NCBI GenBank assembly: GCA_029858965.1
Contig: JAOUDZ010000007.1
Coordinates: 1 to 64,000 of the forward strand
Length of the DNA stretch: 64,000 nucleotides
Origin: Cyclobacteriaceae bacterium
Lineage (GTDB): Bacteria; Bacteroidota; Bacteroidia; Cytophagales; Cyclobacteriaceae
Reading direction: 5' to 3'
Positions 1 to 7,998 of this stretch are shown here, piece after piece. The translations under genes and the position numbers were made by a program. How positions within the stretch are numbered: position 1 is the stretch's first letter; each line of letters starts with the position of its first letter. Under the pieces are notes generated by a model. It saw only the letters and a program-made list of their open reading frames with translations. It ran no database searches and was not told the DNA's origin.

Positions 1-465
1 GTATTTCAGGTATTTCTTGTTCTGGTTTATATCCAAGAACCCATCGAACGAAACCGATTCAAACTCTCTGGATTTTTGTGCTACGCTAGCATAAGCAAGG
101 GAAGAATTATTCCGCCGAGCTGATAACTGAATCAAATTAAGCAGCCTGTCTTTTACCTGGGGGACATACTTTCCTATAATTTTAGCGCTCTGCTCTTCAT
201 TGATTCCACGCCGGGCAAACCACCACTTGATTGGTTCTCTCAAGTATCGATAAAGACATAGCAGGGCGATAGCAAAAAAAGCGAAAAAGATAAGGAACCT
301 AGCCCATGGGCCTAGCCATAAGCTGTATTCCAGCAAGGCTGCCAGTAAGAAGTAGGAAATGAGAATAGACAATGAAAGCAGTGCACCCCGGACAAAGATG
401 TTCAGGTAGTACTTTTTCTTGAACAAATTGATTTTTTCATGAATGCGCTCTACACCTGCTCCCAT
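1..465 (-). CDS. DUF4175-like membrane protein, N-terminal part (runs off window)
   Basis: The minus strand is open from an ATG at 465 to the window edge, giving 155 residues that the ORF track leaves out because there is no stop. The start MGAGVERIHEKINLFKKKYY is followed by two hydrophobic segments (about residues 28-47 and 53-72), then a charged soluble stretch. This arrangement, two N-terminal membrane segments and then a long soluble region, resembles the large DUF4175-type proteins of about 1,100 residues found in Bacteroidota. That assignment is from recollection of the family and not from a diagnostic motif. The function is unknown. It lies about 100 bases downstream of the next minus-strand gene and could share its transcript. 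Confidence 0.6.
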   Translation of the reverse strand, partial: MGAGVERIHEKINLFKKKYYLNIFVRGALLSLSILISYFLLAALLEYSLWLGPWARFLIFFAFFAIALLCLYRYLREPIKWWFARRGINEEQSAKIIGKYVPQVKDRLLNLIQLSARRNNSSLAYASVAQKSREFESVSFDGFLDINQNKKYLKY

Positions 466-568
466 AACATATGGTTTATTTATCAAACGCAACAACGCCA
501 TCAAAAGTTGAATAGTCCTAATATAATGGCTTATTCACTCTTGGCAAAATTACCTATGATTGAAACAC

Positions 569-949
569 TTACTTGGGTGATGACTGCCCTGGTGCAGACC
601 AATCGAATTCCTGCTCAAAGTATTCGATGACATGCATTTTCAGGAGTTTTTCCTGCTCGAGCAAATCGAAATGAGGTAATTTCTTAACAACCTTCCAATG
701 AGGCCAGCCTTCCTGGTCAAGGCCTTCGAGCTGATAATAGCCAGACAAACTCAAGATTTTGCAAATTCCGATGTGCATAAGATCCTGCTTTTCTTCCTTG
801 CTGAAGACCTTCTTGCCTTTCCCCAATTCCTGTACGCCAATCAGGAAGAGTACAGCGTTAAGGTCTTTGGGTTTTTTCCCGACCATCGCTTCCAGGCTTG
901 ACAATAGCGAAGCCCAGGTTCTTTCCAGATCAAGATCGCGTTTAAACAT
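569..949 (-). CDS. Small conserved protein of unknown function, downstream of AhpD-like gene
   Basis: This is a soluble, acidic protein of 126 residues if started at the internal ATG at 949 (MFKRDLDLERTW). The track start at 973 lies further inside the upstream gene. The chosen start overlaps the AhpD-like gene by 8 bases, which suggests translational coupling. I see no signal peptide, membrane segment or catalytic motif. The stretch KKPKDLNAVLFLIGVQELG followed by FSKEEKQDLMHIG looks like a compact helical domain. I recognise it only as the sort of small protein that sits beside carboxymuconolactone-decarboxylase-like genes in Bacteroidota. No function can be given. Confidence 0.7.
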   Translation of the reverse strand: MFKRDLDLERTWASLLSSLEAMVGKKPKDLNAVLFLIGVQELGKGKKVFSKEEKQDLMHIGICKILSLSGYYQLEGLDQEGWPHWKVVKKLPHFDLLEQEKLLKMHVIEYFEQEFDWSAPGQSSPK

Positions 950-1283
950 GCTGTAGTTCCTCCCAATATTCAAAGGCCCTTCGTAAGTGAGGAATTACAA
1001 TTGTACCCCCAACAAGTGTTGCGATTCCCATTGCTTCATATATTTCTTCCTGAGACAGGCCGATCCCTTTACATTTTCCCAGGTGATATTTCACGCAGTC
1101 ATCGCACCGAAGCACAAGGGAACAAGTAAGCCCGATGAGTTCTTTTGACCTGGTATCCAAATGGCCTTCCCCATATGCCTTGGTATCCAGGTTAAATATT
1201 CGTTTGATAATCAGGTTATCAGCAGCCAGGATTTTATCATTCATGGTGCTTCTATAGGTATTAAAGTCTTCTACTAGTCCCAT
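942..1283 (-). CDS. AhpD-like / carboxymuconolactone decarboxylase family protein
   Basis: The 113-residue protein is all helical and matches the single-domain AhpD/CMD family. The key feature is CDDCVKYH at about residue 60: two cysteines in a CxxC arrangement with a histidine four positions after the second, which in AhpD forms the redox-active, proton-relay site. Family members act as alkylhydroperoxidases or simple disulfide reductases; the substrate here cannot be told. The ATG at 1283 fits family length. Its stop overlaps the start of the next small gene, and it diverges from comF with about 58 bases between the two starts. Confidence 0.85.
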   Translation of the reverse strand: MGLVEDFNTYRSTMNDKILAADNLIIKRIFNLDTKAYGEGHLDTRSKELIGLTCSLVLRCDDCVKYHLGKCKGIGLSQEEIYEAMGIATLVGGTIVIPHLRRAFEYWEELQHV

Positions 1284-1341
1284 TGATGATTTCGCAATTT
1301 GAGTTATATTGGAATACAGTTGTAGGCAAATATATTCTTAA

Positions 1342-2043
1342 ATGACGAATTCAGCAGTCAAACAAATCCTAGCGGATTTTGTGTCCCTGTTTTTTCCCAG
1401 TTATTGTCTTGCGTGCGCCGATTCATTGGTAAGAGGTGAGCAGGTGATTTGCACCCGGTGTATGCTTGAATTACCGCAGACAGATTATCACACAGAATTA
1501 GAGAATCCCCTCCGAAAGAGATTGTCTTATAGAATACCAATAAAGTATGCCTTGGCCTTGTTCAAATTCAGTAAGAATGGGCGTGTTCAGCATTTATTAC
1601 ATGAGCTGAAATACAGAAATCATCCGGAGATTGGCGAGGTGTTGGGCAGGGTTTATGGCGACAAAATGAGGGAAACAAATCAATTCCAGGAACTTGATAT
1701 AATTATTCCAGTCCCGCTGCATCCTTCACGAAAGAGAAAACGCGGTTATAATCAAAGTGCGAGATTTGCATCTGGGCTCTCAGAAAAGCTTGGCGTCCCA
1801 TTCAGCGATGACCTCATGGCAAGGAGAATCGTAACCGGTACACAGACACTAAAGACAAAACTAACGCGGTGGGAAAATATGAGCGGTGTATTTAGCGTGA
1901 AAGAATCAGCAGCTATACATAATAAAAATATACTCTTGGTGGATGACGTTGTCACGACCGGATCAACACTAGAGGCATGCGCTGAACCTTTGCTGAGAGC
2001 GGGTTGTAAAGCGTTAAGTATCGCGTGCATCGCAGAGGCGTAA
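1342..2043 (+). CDS. comF: ComF family phosphoribosyltransferase-like protein
   Basis: The 233-residue protein has the two-part ComF structure. A zinc-ribbon-like N-terminus carries paired cysteines (CLAC near residue 22, CTRC near 37). A type I phosphoribosyltransferase fold follows, with the PRPP loop ILLVDDVVTTGSTL at about 197-210. ComF proteins take part in DNA uptake and natural transformation in some bacteria and may process DNA or nucleotides; the exact reaction is not settled. HPSRKRKRGYNQS near residue 133 is the conserved basic segment of the family. Its TAA stop is the first triplet of a perfect palindrome that also serves the convergent gldJ. Confidence 0.9.
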   Translation: MTNSAVKQILADFVSLFFPSYCLACADSLVRGEQVICTRCMLELPQTDYHTELENPLRKRLSYRIPIKYALALFKFSKNGRVQHLLHELKYRNHPEIGEVLGRVYGDKMRETNQFQELDIIIPVPLHPSRKRKRGYNQSARFASGLSEKLGVPFSDDLMARRIVTGTQTLKTKLTRWENMSGVFSVKESAAIHNKNILLVDDVVTTGSTLEACAEPLLRAGCKALSIACIAEA

Positions 2044-2086
2044 ATCACAAAAGCCTTGGTAATATTACCAAGGCTTTTGTGATTTA
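2041..2086. terminator. Perfect 46-base palindrome, bidirectional terminator between comF and gldJ
   Basis: The sequence from the comF stop codon onwards is a perfect inverted repeat of two 23-base arms with no spacer. Each arm contains AAAAGCCTTGGTAAT. Transcribed in either direction it forms a strong hairpin with an A-rich lead and a U-rich tail built into the arms, as expected for a shared rho-independent terminator between convergent genes. The comF TAA lies inside the left arm, so ribosomes finishing comF would sit on the hairpin. Confidence 0.85.
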
Positions 2087-2110
2087 AAGAGTTAGTTCTA
2101 TTGTAAAGAC

Positions 2111-3343
2111 CTAGTAGTTGGAGCCAGCTCGGATCATAGCACACCTAAAGCCTATGGTGGCAGTGGCGGAATCCTGATCAAGATACCTTCTTGTACCGGG
2201 CGACATCCAATAGGCGACATCTTTCCAGGAGCCACCTTTGTAGACACGCGCGCGGTCCGTAATTAGTGATGTAAATGACTCAGGATTCTTTTCGAAATCG
2301 CTGTTATAACCCGAGTTCATACCAGAGGCGGGATCCAGGAAGCCATCTCTGCGAATAGGATTGAGGTCATCAAAATCCTGAAATGACATAGGCCGATAGA
2401 TATCCTGCACCCATTCACTCACATTTCCAGCCATATTGTAAAGGCCATAATCATTAGGCGGATATTCATAGATATAAGAAGTTATAAGGGCACCATCGTT
2501 TAGACGTCCGGCAATACCAGCGTAGTCGCCACGGCCGCGCTTAAAGTTAGCCAACATAAATCCCATTTGCTTACCATATGGATTACGAACGGCATGTCCA
2601 TCCCAAGGATAAATGCGTTGATGGGTCTGCAATTCTTCAAGCCATTGGGTTCCAATCAGTGCCTGCGCAGCATATTCCCACTCTGCTTCAGTAGGCAGAC
2701 GGTAGGCGGGAACAACTATACCCGACTCCAAAGGGATACGTCCATCACTTTCAGCAAAATCTTCTCCGGCATCCTCGGCCAACTTTATATTTACAGCCCG
2801 CGTTCTCCACACGGCAAACTTGCTGGCCTGGTTCCAGGTAACCCCAACAACAGGAAAATAGCGAAATCCGGGATATCTAAGGTAGTGTTCAACATATGGG
2901 TCGTTGAAAGCAAGCTTTCCAACCCATACAGTAGTATCTGGTAAGGCTGCTTGGTAGGCTTCCTGAGATGAATCTTTTGCAAGATAATGCATGTATTCTA
3001 ACCAGTGAACATTGGCGATTTCTGTTTCATCCATGTAGAATGATGCAACTGAAACGGTCCTTTCAACATTGTCGCGATACGACATGACATCTTCTTCGAA
3101 AGATCCCATAACAGCACGGCCACCTTCAATAAACACCATATTCGGCGCGTCAGGCTGTCCTTCATAGGGGTTAACCATAAAACCTCCCTGATCTTCATCA
3201 TTATATGCCAATCCTGTGGCAGTACTGACCTGGCCTGGGTTGGAGGCAGTTGGTTTTCCACCCTTTCTACTAAAGAGCGAACAGGCAGACAGGGCTACCG
3301 ATCCGCCAATCACATACAATAGAACCCTGAAAGAATACTTCAT
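2111..3343 (-). CDS. gldJ: Gliding motility lipoprotein GldJ (formylglycine-generating-enzyme fold)
   Basis: I start this at the ATG at 3343 and not the track start at 3409. This gives 410 residues opening with a lipoprotein signal, MKYSFRVLLYVIGGSVALSA then Cys (lipobox LSAC). The segment TATGLAYNDEDQGGF followed by VFIEGGRAVMG matches the GldJ entry into an SUMF1/FGE-like domain, which runs to the end with typical motifs (DETEIANVHWLEY, YRLPTEAEWEYAA, YNMAGNVSEWVQD, GFRCA). GldJ is an outer-membrane lipoprotein of the gliding and type IX secretion machinery and is thought to be non-enzymatic. The protein is shorter than Flavobacterium GldJ; GldK is the main alternative, but the N-terminal region fits GldJ better. 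It is convergent with comF. Confidence 0.82.
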   Translation of the reverse strand: MKYSFRVLLYVIGGSVALSACSLFSRKGGKPTASNPGQVSTATGLAYNDEDQGGFMVNPYEGQPDAPNMVFIEGGRAVMGSFEEDVMSYRDNVERTVSVASFYMDETEIANVHWLEYMHYLAKDSSQEAYQAALPDTTVWVGKLAFNDPYVEHYLRYPGFRYFPVVGVTWNQASKFAVWRTRAVNIKLAEDAGEDFAESDGRIPLESGIVVPAYRLPTEAEWEYAAQALIGTQWLEELQTHQRIYPWDGHAVRNPYGKQMGFMLANFKRGRGDYAGIAGRLNDGALITSYIYEYPPNDYGLYNMAGNVSEWVQDIYRPMSFQDFDDLNPIRRDGFLDPASGMNSGYNSDFEKNPESFTSLITDRARVYKGGSWKDVAYWMSPGTRRYLDQDSATATIGFRCAMIRAGSNY

Positions 3344-3602
3344 TTTAGTTTTCAGTTTAAACCAAATGCTAATTAAATGGATAATCCCATGTTTTCCAAG
3401 TGGGCGCAAGTTTATTCATGTATCTGTTCGAGGACAAAAAACCTGCACCTTATGAACGGTGAATTATTGAGCTTATTGTTTTGGGAATCCTGAATCCCTT
3501 TTTGGGAAGACGAATTATCAAAACAAGGGTTCAAACAACGATTTGCAACGATAAGCGTAATGGCACGGATTTTTGATATCCCACTATCAAAAAGAACCAG
3601 CT

Positions 3603-3857
3603 ATGTTAACCCTTCAAAATTTTAGAGTAATGCCCTTCGAAAAAAAATGTGATGTAATTACATTCTCGGGCAATTATTTGGCGCAACGTACCCTTGCCGA
3701 CTGCAAAGTATTTCTGTATTTCACAGAGGGCTTTTTCGTTGAAGTATTCTATTCATCCAAATACCAGAAAGTCTTAATGATTAATGCTTTTGAGAAAGCA
3801 ATAGGACTGGACCCTTACCTTGATAAGGTTTCATTAGCCGACTTGATAATTGTCTGA
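3603..3857 (+). CDS. 84-residue conserved hypothetical protein
   Basis: The protein MLTLQNFRVMPFEKKCDVIT... is mixed alpha/beta in appearance, without signal peptide or membrane segment. The ATG at 3603 is preferred over the track start at 3573 because the upstream ten residues look unrelated. The pattern FSGNYLAQRTLADCKVFLY then FFVEVFYSS suggests a small globular fold. Its 3' end overlaps the 3' end of mfd on the other strand by 43 bases, which is unusual for a chance ORF yet awkward for a gene. Overall codon use looks coding. The function is unknown. Confidence 0.65.
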   Translation: MLTLQNFRVMPFEKKCDVITFSGNYLAQRTLADCKVFLYFTEGFFVEVFYSSKYQKVLMINAFEKAIGLDPYLDKVSLADLIIV

Positions 3858-6800
3858 CCTGACATTTGGAGAAGCAACTCAATTGCGGTGTCGACTGTTT
3901 TTATTCCTTCTGTTACCAGGATTGCTGTCCCCGCCCGGTCTTTCATTTTGCAACGGCGTGGGTGTTTTTGTACAAAAGATAGGATATGACCAAAAACATC
4001 CGAATTGAAGTACGACTCGCTATTGCTGATGAAGAAAGCTCTGAGCTTATCACTTTTCAAACTTAGCTTTTCAAAGCCAAGCTTTTCACCCAGCCAGCGC
4101 AATCGAACTGTGCTGATCAATTCTTCCAACGGGGTCGGCAAGGGACCAAAGCGATCTTTGACTTCATCCCTGAAATCAGCTAATTGTCTCTCATCCTTGA
4201 TACTATCCAGGCGAGAATATAATTGAAGCCGCTCGCTGATGTTGCTTACATATTGGTCAGGTATAAGTATTTCAAGATCTGTTTCAATGATGCAATCCTG
4301 AACAATAAGTTTGGCTTTTTCTTCCAATTCTGCAGAAAAAAGATCCTTGAAGTCAGTCTCCTTTAATTCCTGAATAGCATCATCGAGTATTTTGTGGTAG
4401 GTATCAAATCCCAAATCTGTGATGAAGCCACTTTGTTCTCCTCCCAATAAATTTCCTGCGCCACGGATGTCAAGATCGCGCATTGCCACTTTGAAGCCGT
4501 CGCCCAGCTCGGAAAATTCTTCCAGGGTGGCCAGCCTTTTACGTGAATCGGATGTCAACAAAGAAGTAGGTGGTGTCAACAAATAGCAAAATGCCTTTTT
4601 GTTTGACCGACCTACACGACCACGCATTTGATGTAAATCAGACAACCCAAACATGTGAGCATGGTTTATCATAATTGTGTTTGCATTGGGAATATCCAAA
4701 CCAGATTCAATAATGTTTGTTGACACCAGCACATCGTATTCTCCATCAATGAATTTCATCATTACTTTTTCAAGTTTGTTTCCGTCCATCTGCCCATGGG
4801 CAATTCCGATTCGTGAATCAGGGACAAGCTTGTAAATAATATTGGCTACTTCCTCAATGTCGCTGACACGATTATGAACAAAGAACACCTGTCCACCTCT
4901 TCGTATTTCGTAACTTATTGCATCGCGAATAAGGGGCTCATCAAAAGTATGCAACGCAGTAGTGACTGGCTGGCGGTTTGGTGGTGGCGTTGAGATGATA
5001 CTAAGATCGCGGGCTCCCATGAGAGAAAAATGCAATGTTCGGGGGATAGGTGTGGCCGTGAGGGTGAGTACGTCCACATTAACTTTCAATTCTTTTAACC
5101 TATCCTTTACTTTTACGCCAAATTTTTGTTCTTCGTCGATAATCAGCAGGCCAAGCTCTTTGAAAACGACATCTTTACTGACAATACGGTGTGTACCGAT
5201 CAAAATGTTAATTGATCCATCCTGCACTTCATGCAGAATCTGTTTGATTTCCTTTTCAGATTTAAAACGGGAGACATAATCAACGCTTACTGGAAATGCC
5301 GAGAGCCTCTCGCGGAAGGTTCGAAAATGCTGCATGGCCAGAATGGTTGTTGGTACGAGCACAGCAACCTGCTTGTTTTCCGTAACTGCCTTAAAGGCCG
5401 CCCGGATCGCTACTTCAGTTTTTCCAAAACCAACATCACCGCATACTAACCTGTCCATCGGATGTGGTTGTTGCATGTCACGCTTGACATCTTCCGTTGC
5501 CGTTCCCTGATCGGCAGTATCCTCATACATGAACGAAGATTCGAGCTCAGCTTGTAAAAAGCTATCGGCCTGAAATGCATGCCCGGGTGCAGACTTACGC
5601 TTTGCATAAAGGGAAATAAGCTCCTTTGCGATATCCTTAACACGTTTTTTGGCTTTCGACTTTTTATTTTCCCATTCTTGCGTGCCCAGCTTGCTGATCA
5701 TTGGTGGCGACCCGTCTCTGCCTGAGTATTTGGAAATTTTATGGAGAGAGTGGATGCTTATATATAGTAAATCATCGTCCTTATAAACCAATCGAATGGC
5801 CTCCTGCTGATGGCCATTGACCTCTTTTTTCTCAAGGCCTGCGAACTTGGCAATTCCATAGTCGATATGTGTTACATAATCACCCGGCTGGAGCATTTGG
5901 AGTTCTCGCAATGTGAGTGCTTTCGACTTAGTGAACTTGTCTTTTGCCCGGTATCGATGAAAGCGCTCAAAAATCTGGTGGTCTGTGTAACAAACAATCT
6001 TTGAATTGGAATCAACGAACCCTTGACGGAGCGCAAAATCCAAGGGCTGGAACTGCAGCTGCACATTAATCTCTTCGAAAACACCCCTAAGTCTTTCTGT
6101 TTGTTTTTGGACGTCGGCGGCGATGAAGTTGCTGAACCCTTGCAGTTGACGCTCGTAAAGATCCTGGGCAAGTAATTCAAAGTTCTTATTGAAAGAAGGC
6201 TGGGCCGAGCAATGAAATTCAAAATATTGCGCTTCTGCATGAACAAAACGGCTGCCGAACTCAATGCACGTAAAAGCTTCAGCTTTTTGTGCGAAGGTGT
6301 GGCCTTCGTCAAATAACTTACCTGGGCTTGAAACAATGCGCGCGCCATTCGCTTTCCCCATTTTCTCAAAGGATGCTTCCACTTTTTCAAAACTTTGCTG
6401 TATAACGTCCTGTGTCAGCTGCAAATCCTTAAACCACAATACCGTATCAGGAGAGATGAACTCAAAGAATGATTGACGTTCTTCGTGCACCAACTTTGAT
6501 TGCACATTAGGGATGATGTTAACTTTCTGCAGCGATTCAGCGGATAGTTGCGACCCAGGTTCAAAGGTTCTTATGCTGTCAACCTCATCACCGAAAAGTT
6601 CAATCCGATAAGGCAGCTCAAAGGCAAATGAAAAAATATCAATAATCCCTCCCCGAACAGCAAATTGCCCTGCTTCATAAACAAAGTCAGTTTTTTCGAA
6701 ATCAAAATCCAGCAGAAAGTCTTCCAGAAAAGCAACATCGAGTTTTTCGTGCAGGGTAATGGTAAACGTATTGGACGCAAGGGACCGTTTGTTAATGACT

Positions 6801-7192
6801 TTTTCGCTTAGCGCTTCCGGGTACGTGATAATTACTTCCGGTGCGGTTTTTGTAGCAAGCCGGTTCAGGACCTCAGCGCGCATTAAGATATTTGCATTTT
6901 CAGTTTCATCAAACTCATAGACTCTTTTGTACGACATAGGGAACAAAAGAATTTCGCGGCCCAGTAGATTCTGAAGATCATTTTGAAAATAAGAAGCCTC
7001 CTCCCTGTCGTGCAGAACGACTAAAAAGTCTTGAGGATGGATTTGGAATACTGCCGAAAGGACGATTGCATCAAGGCTGCCCGACAGCCCTTTGATTAAT
7101 ATATTTTTGGCAATAGGCGCTTTGATCCCTGCAGCTACAGTCTTGATAAAACTATCTGCGGAGTAGATACTCAGAAAATCATTCGCCTTCAA
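3815..7192 (-). CDS. mfd: Transcription-repair coupling factor Mfd
   Basis: The 1,125-residue protein is full length for Mfd, the DNA translocase that removes stalled RNA polymerase at lesions and recruits UvrA. In order it shows the UvrB-like N-terminal region, the RNA-polymerase-interacting domain around residues 455-525 (PGDYVTHIDYGIAKF), the helicase core with Walker A GDVGFGKTE at about 586, the DEEQ box (LLIIDEEQKFGV) near 687, motif III LTATPIPRT, the RecG-like segment MRGRVGRSNKKAFCY, and the C-terminal TRCF domain. The only usable start is TTG at 7192 (MKANDFLS); no ATG lies upstream in frame. A CAAAGATA at 7237-7244 reads as TATCTTTG on the minus strand and may be its -7 element. 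Confidence 0.97.
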   Translation of the reverse strand: MKANDFLSIYSADSFIKTVAAGIKAPIAKNILIKGLSGSLDAIVLSAVFQIHPQDFLVVLHDREEASYFQNDLQNLLGREILLFPMSYKRVYEFDETENANILMRAEVLNRLATKTAPEVIITYPEALSEKVINKRSLASNTFTITLHEKLDVAFLEDFLLDFDFEKTDFVYEAGQFAVRGGIIDIFSFAFELPYRIELFGDEVDSIRTFEPGSQLSAESLQKVNIIPNVQSKLVHEERQSFFEFISPDTVLWFKDLQLTQDVIQQSFEKVEASFEKMGKANGARIVSSPGKLFDEGHTFAQKAEAFTCIEFGSRFVHAEAQYFEFHCSAQPSFNKNFELLAQDLYERQLQGFSNFIAADVQKQTERLRGVFEEINVQLQFQPLDFALRQGFVDSNSKIVCYTDHQIFERFHRYRAKDKFTKSKALTLRELQMLQPGDYVTHIDYGIAKFAGLEKKEVNGHQQEAIRLVYKDDDLLYISIHSLHKISKYSGRDGSPPMISKLGTQEWENKKSKAKKRVKDIAKELISLYAKRKSAPGHAFQADSFLQAELESSFMYEDTADQGTATEDVKRDMQQPHPMDRLVCGDVGFGKTEVAIRAAFKAVTENKQVAVLVPTTILAMQHFRTFRERLSAFPVSVDYVSRFKSEKEIKQILHEVQDGSINILIGTHRIVSKDVVFKELGLLIIDEEQKFGVKVKDRLKELKVNVDVLTLTATPIPRTLHFSLMGARDLSIISTPPPNRQPVTTALHTFDEPLIRDAISYEIRRGGQVFFVHNRVSDIEEVANIIYKLVPDSRIGIAHGQMDGNKLEKVMMKFIDGEYDVLVSTNIIESGLDIPNANTIMINHAHMFGLSDLHQMRGRVGRSNKKAFCYLLTPPTSLLTSDSRKRLATLEEFSELGDGFKVAMRDLDIRGAGNLLGGEQSGFITDLGFDTYHKILDDAIQELKETDFKDLFSAELEEKAKLIVQDCIIETDLEILIPDQYVSNISERLQLYSRLDSIKDERQLADFRDEVKDRFGPLPTPLEELISTVRLRWLGEKLGFEKLSLKSDKLRAFFISNSESYFNSDVFGHILSFVQKHPRRCKMKDRAGTAILVTEGIKTVDTAIELLLQMSGQTIIKSANETLSR

Positions 7193-7236
7193 TATCGAAA
7201 AAGTTAGCCACCCGGTATAGCAGGCAATAAAGGGCG

Positions 7237-7244
7237 CAAAGATA
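7237..7244 (-). promoter_or_regulatory. Possible -7 element for mfd
   Basis: On the minus strand this reads TATCTTTG, a match to the Bacteroidetes -7 consensus TAnnTTTG, 45 bases before the mfd start. A TTG on the same strand lies 21 bases further up (7266-7268), slightly beyond the usual 19-20 spacing, so support is only moderate. Confidence 0.4.
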
Positions 7245-7300
7245 ACCTAAGCCATGCGCTGAATCCAAGGGGGTTGAGCAAATTTCCAGTAATTTTGGAA

Positions 7301-7495
7301 ATGAATTGGGTTAGGTCTTTTTTCTTGCTCAGCAGCCTTGCTGCTGCACTATTGATGATCATAGGGCTGTATAAACCCTGGATAATGTTGTGGTGGGTCG
7401 ATGTTCAAAACAGAAGAAAAGTGTTAAAAGTTTATGGAAGTGTAGTCATCATAAGTTATATAGCATATTGGTTAACGTTAATTTTTTTATCATGA
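7301..7495 (+). CDS. Small two-span membrane protein
   Basis: This 64-residue protein starts at the ATG at 7301 (MNWVRSFFLLSS). The longer track form uses a TTG at 7274. Two hydrophobic segments, residues about 5-27 and 43-63, are separated by the basic loop DVQNRRKVLKVYG, so a hairpin in the inner membrane is likely. Its stop shares the sequence ATGA with the start of the next gene, which makes translational coupling probable. The context suggests that it works with the thioredoxin-like lipoprotein, but the family has no function that I recognise. Confidence 0.65.
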   Translation: MNWVRSFFLLSSLAAALLMIIGLYKPWIMLWWVDVQNRRKVLKVYGSVVIISYIAYWLTLIFLS

Positions 7496-7998
7496 ACAGT
7501 AAGATTTTTGCAGTATCCATGCTGATTTATGTGTGGGCTTTTGCCGGCTGCTCAGGCCCAGCATCGCAAGACAAGACGGGACAAGATCTCCCAAAGCCAA
7601 TCGTAAATGACTTACCGAACATGGCGGTTACATTACTTGATGGATCAATAGTCAATGCCAAAGAATTGAAAGGTGAAACAGTATTAATTATTTTTCGGCC
7701 TGATTGTGATCATTGTCAGCGTGAAGCAAAAGAAATAAAGGAGAATCTGTTATCCTTTAAGAAAAGCGCGCTGTATTTTATTACTTCTGAGCCGTTGGAG
7801 CAGATCGAAAAATTTGCCCGTGATTATGATCTCCTGGGCAGACCGAATGTTTTCTTTGGCTGGACTCCCGTAGAACACGTGCTTAATAACTATGGTCCGA
7901 TCGCAACACCCTCGATGTATATCTATTCAAGTGAACATAAGCTGATCAAAGCCTTCAACGGGGAGGTTGAAATTGGTGTGGTGTTGAAGTACATTTAG
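7492..7998 (+). CDS. Thioredoxin-like (TlpA/AhpC-TSA-type) lipoprotein
   Basis: Starting at the ATG at 7492, the 168-residue product has a lipoprotein signal (MNSKIFAVSMLIYVWAFAG then Cys). A thioredoxin fold follows. The active-site motif is CDHC in FRPDCDHCQREAKEI near residue 77, and the cis-proline loop is ATPSMYIY near 141. It is expected to be a membrane-anchored thiol-disulfide protein facing the periplasm. The CxxC is intact, so redox activity is plausible, although the partner is unknown. The ATGA overlap with the small membrane protein upstream points to an operon of two. Its last 4 bases overlap the 3' end of the convergent methyltransferase gene. Confidence 0.85.
   Translation: MNSKIFAVSMLIYVWAFAGCSGPASQDKTGQDLPKPIVNDLPNMAVTLLDGSIVNAKELKGETVLIIFRPDCDHCQREAKEIKENLLSFKKSALYFITSEPLEQIEKFARDYDLLGRPNVFFGWTPVEHVLNNYGPIATPSMYIYSSEHKLIKAFNGEVEIGVVLKYI

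Noticed and set aside
5872-6390. 172-codon minus-strand ORF
   Set aside because: It is out of frame within mfd, composition is unlike a protein, and mfd is fully supported.
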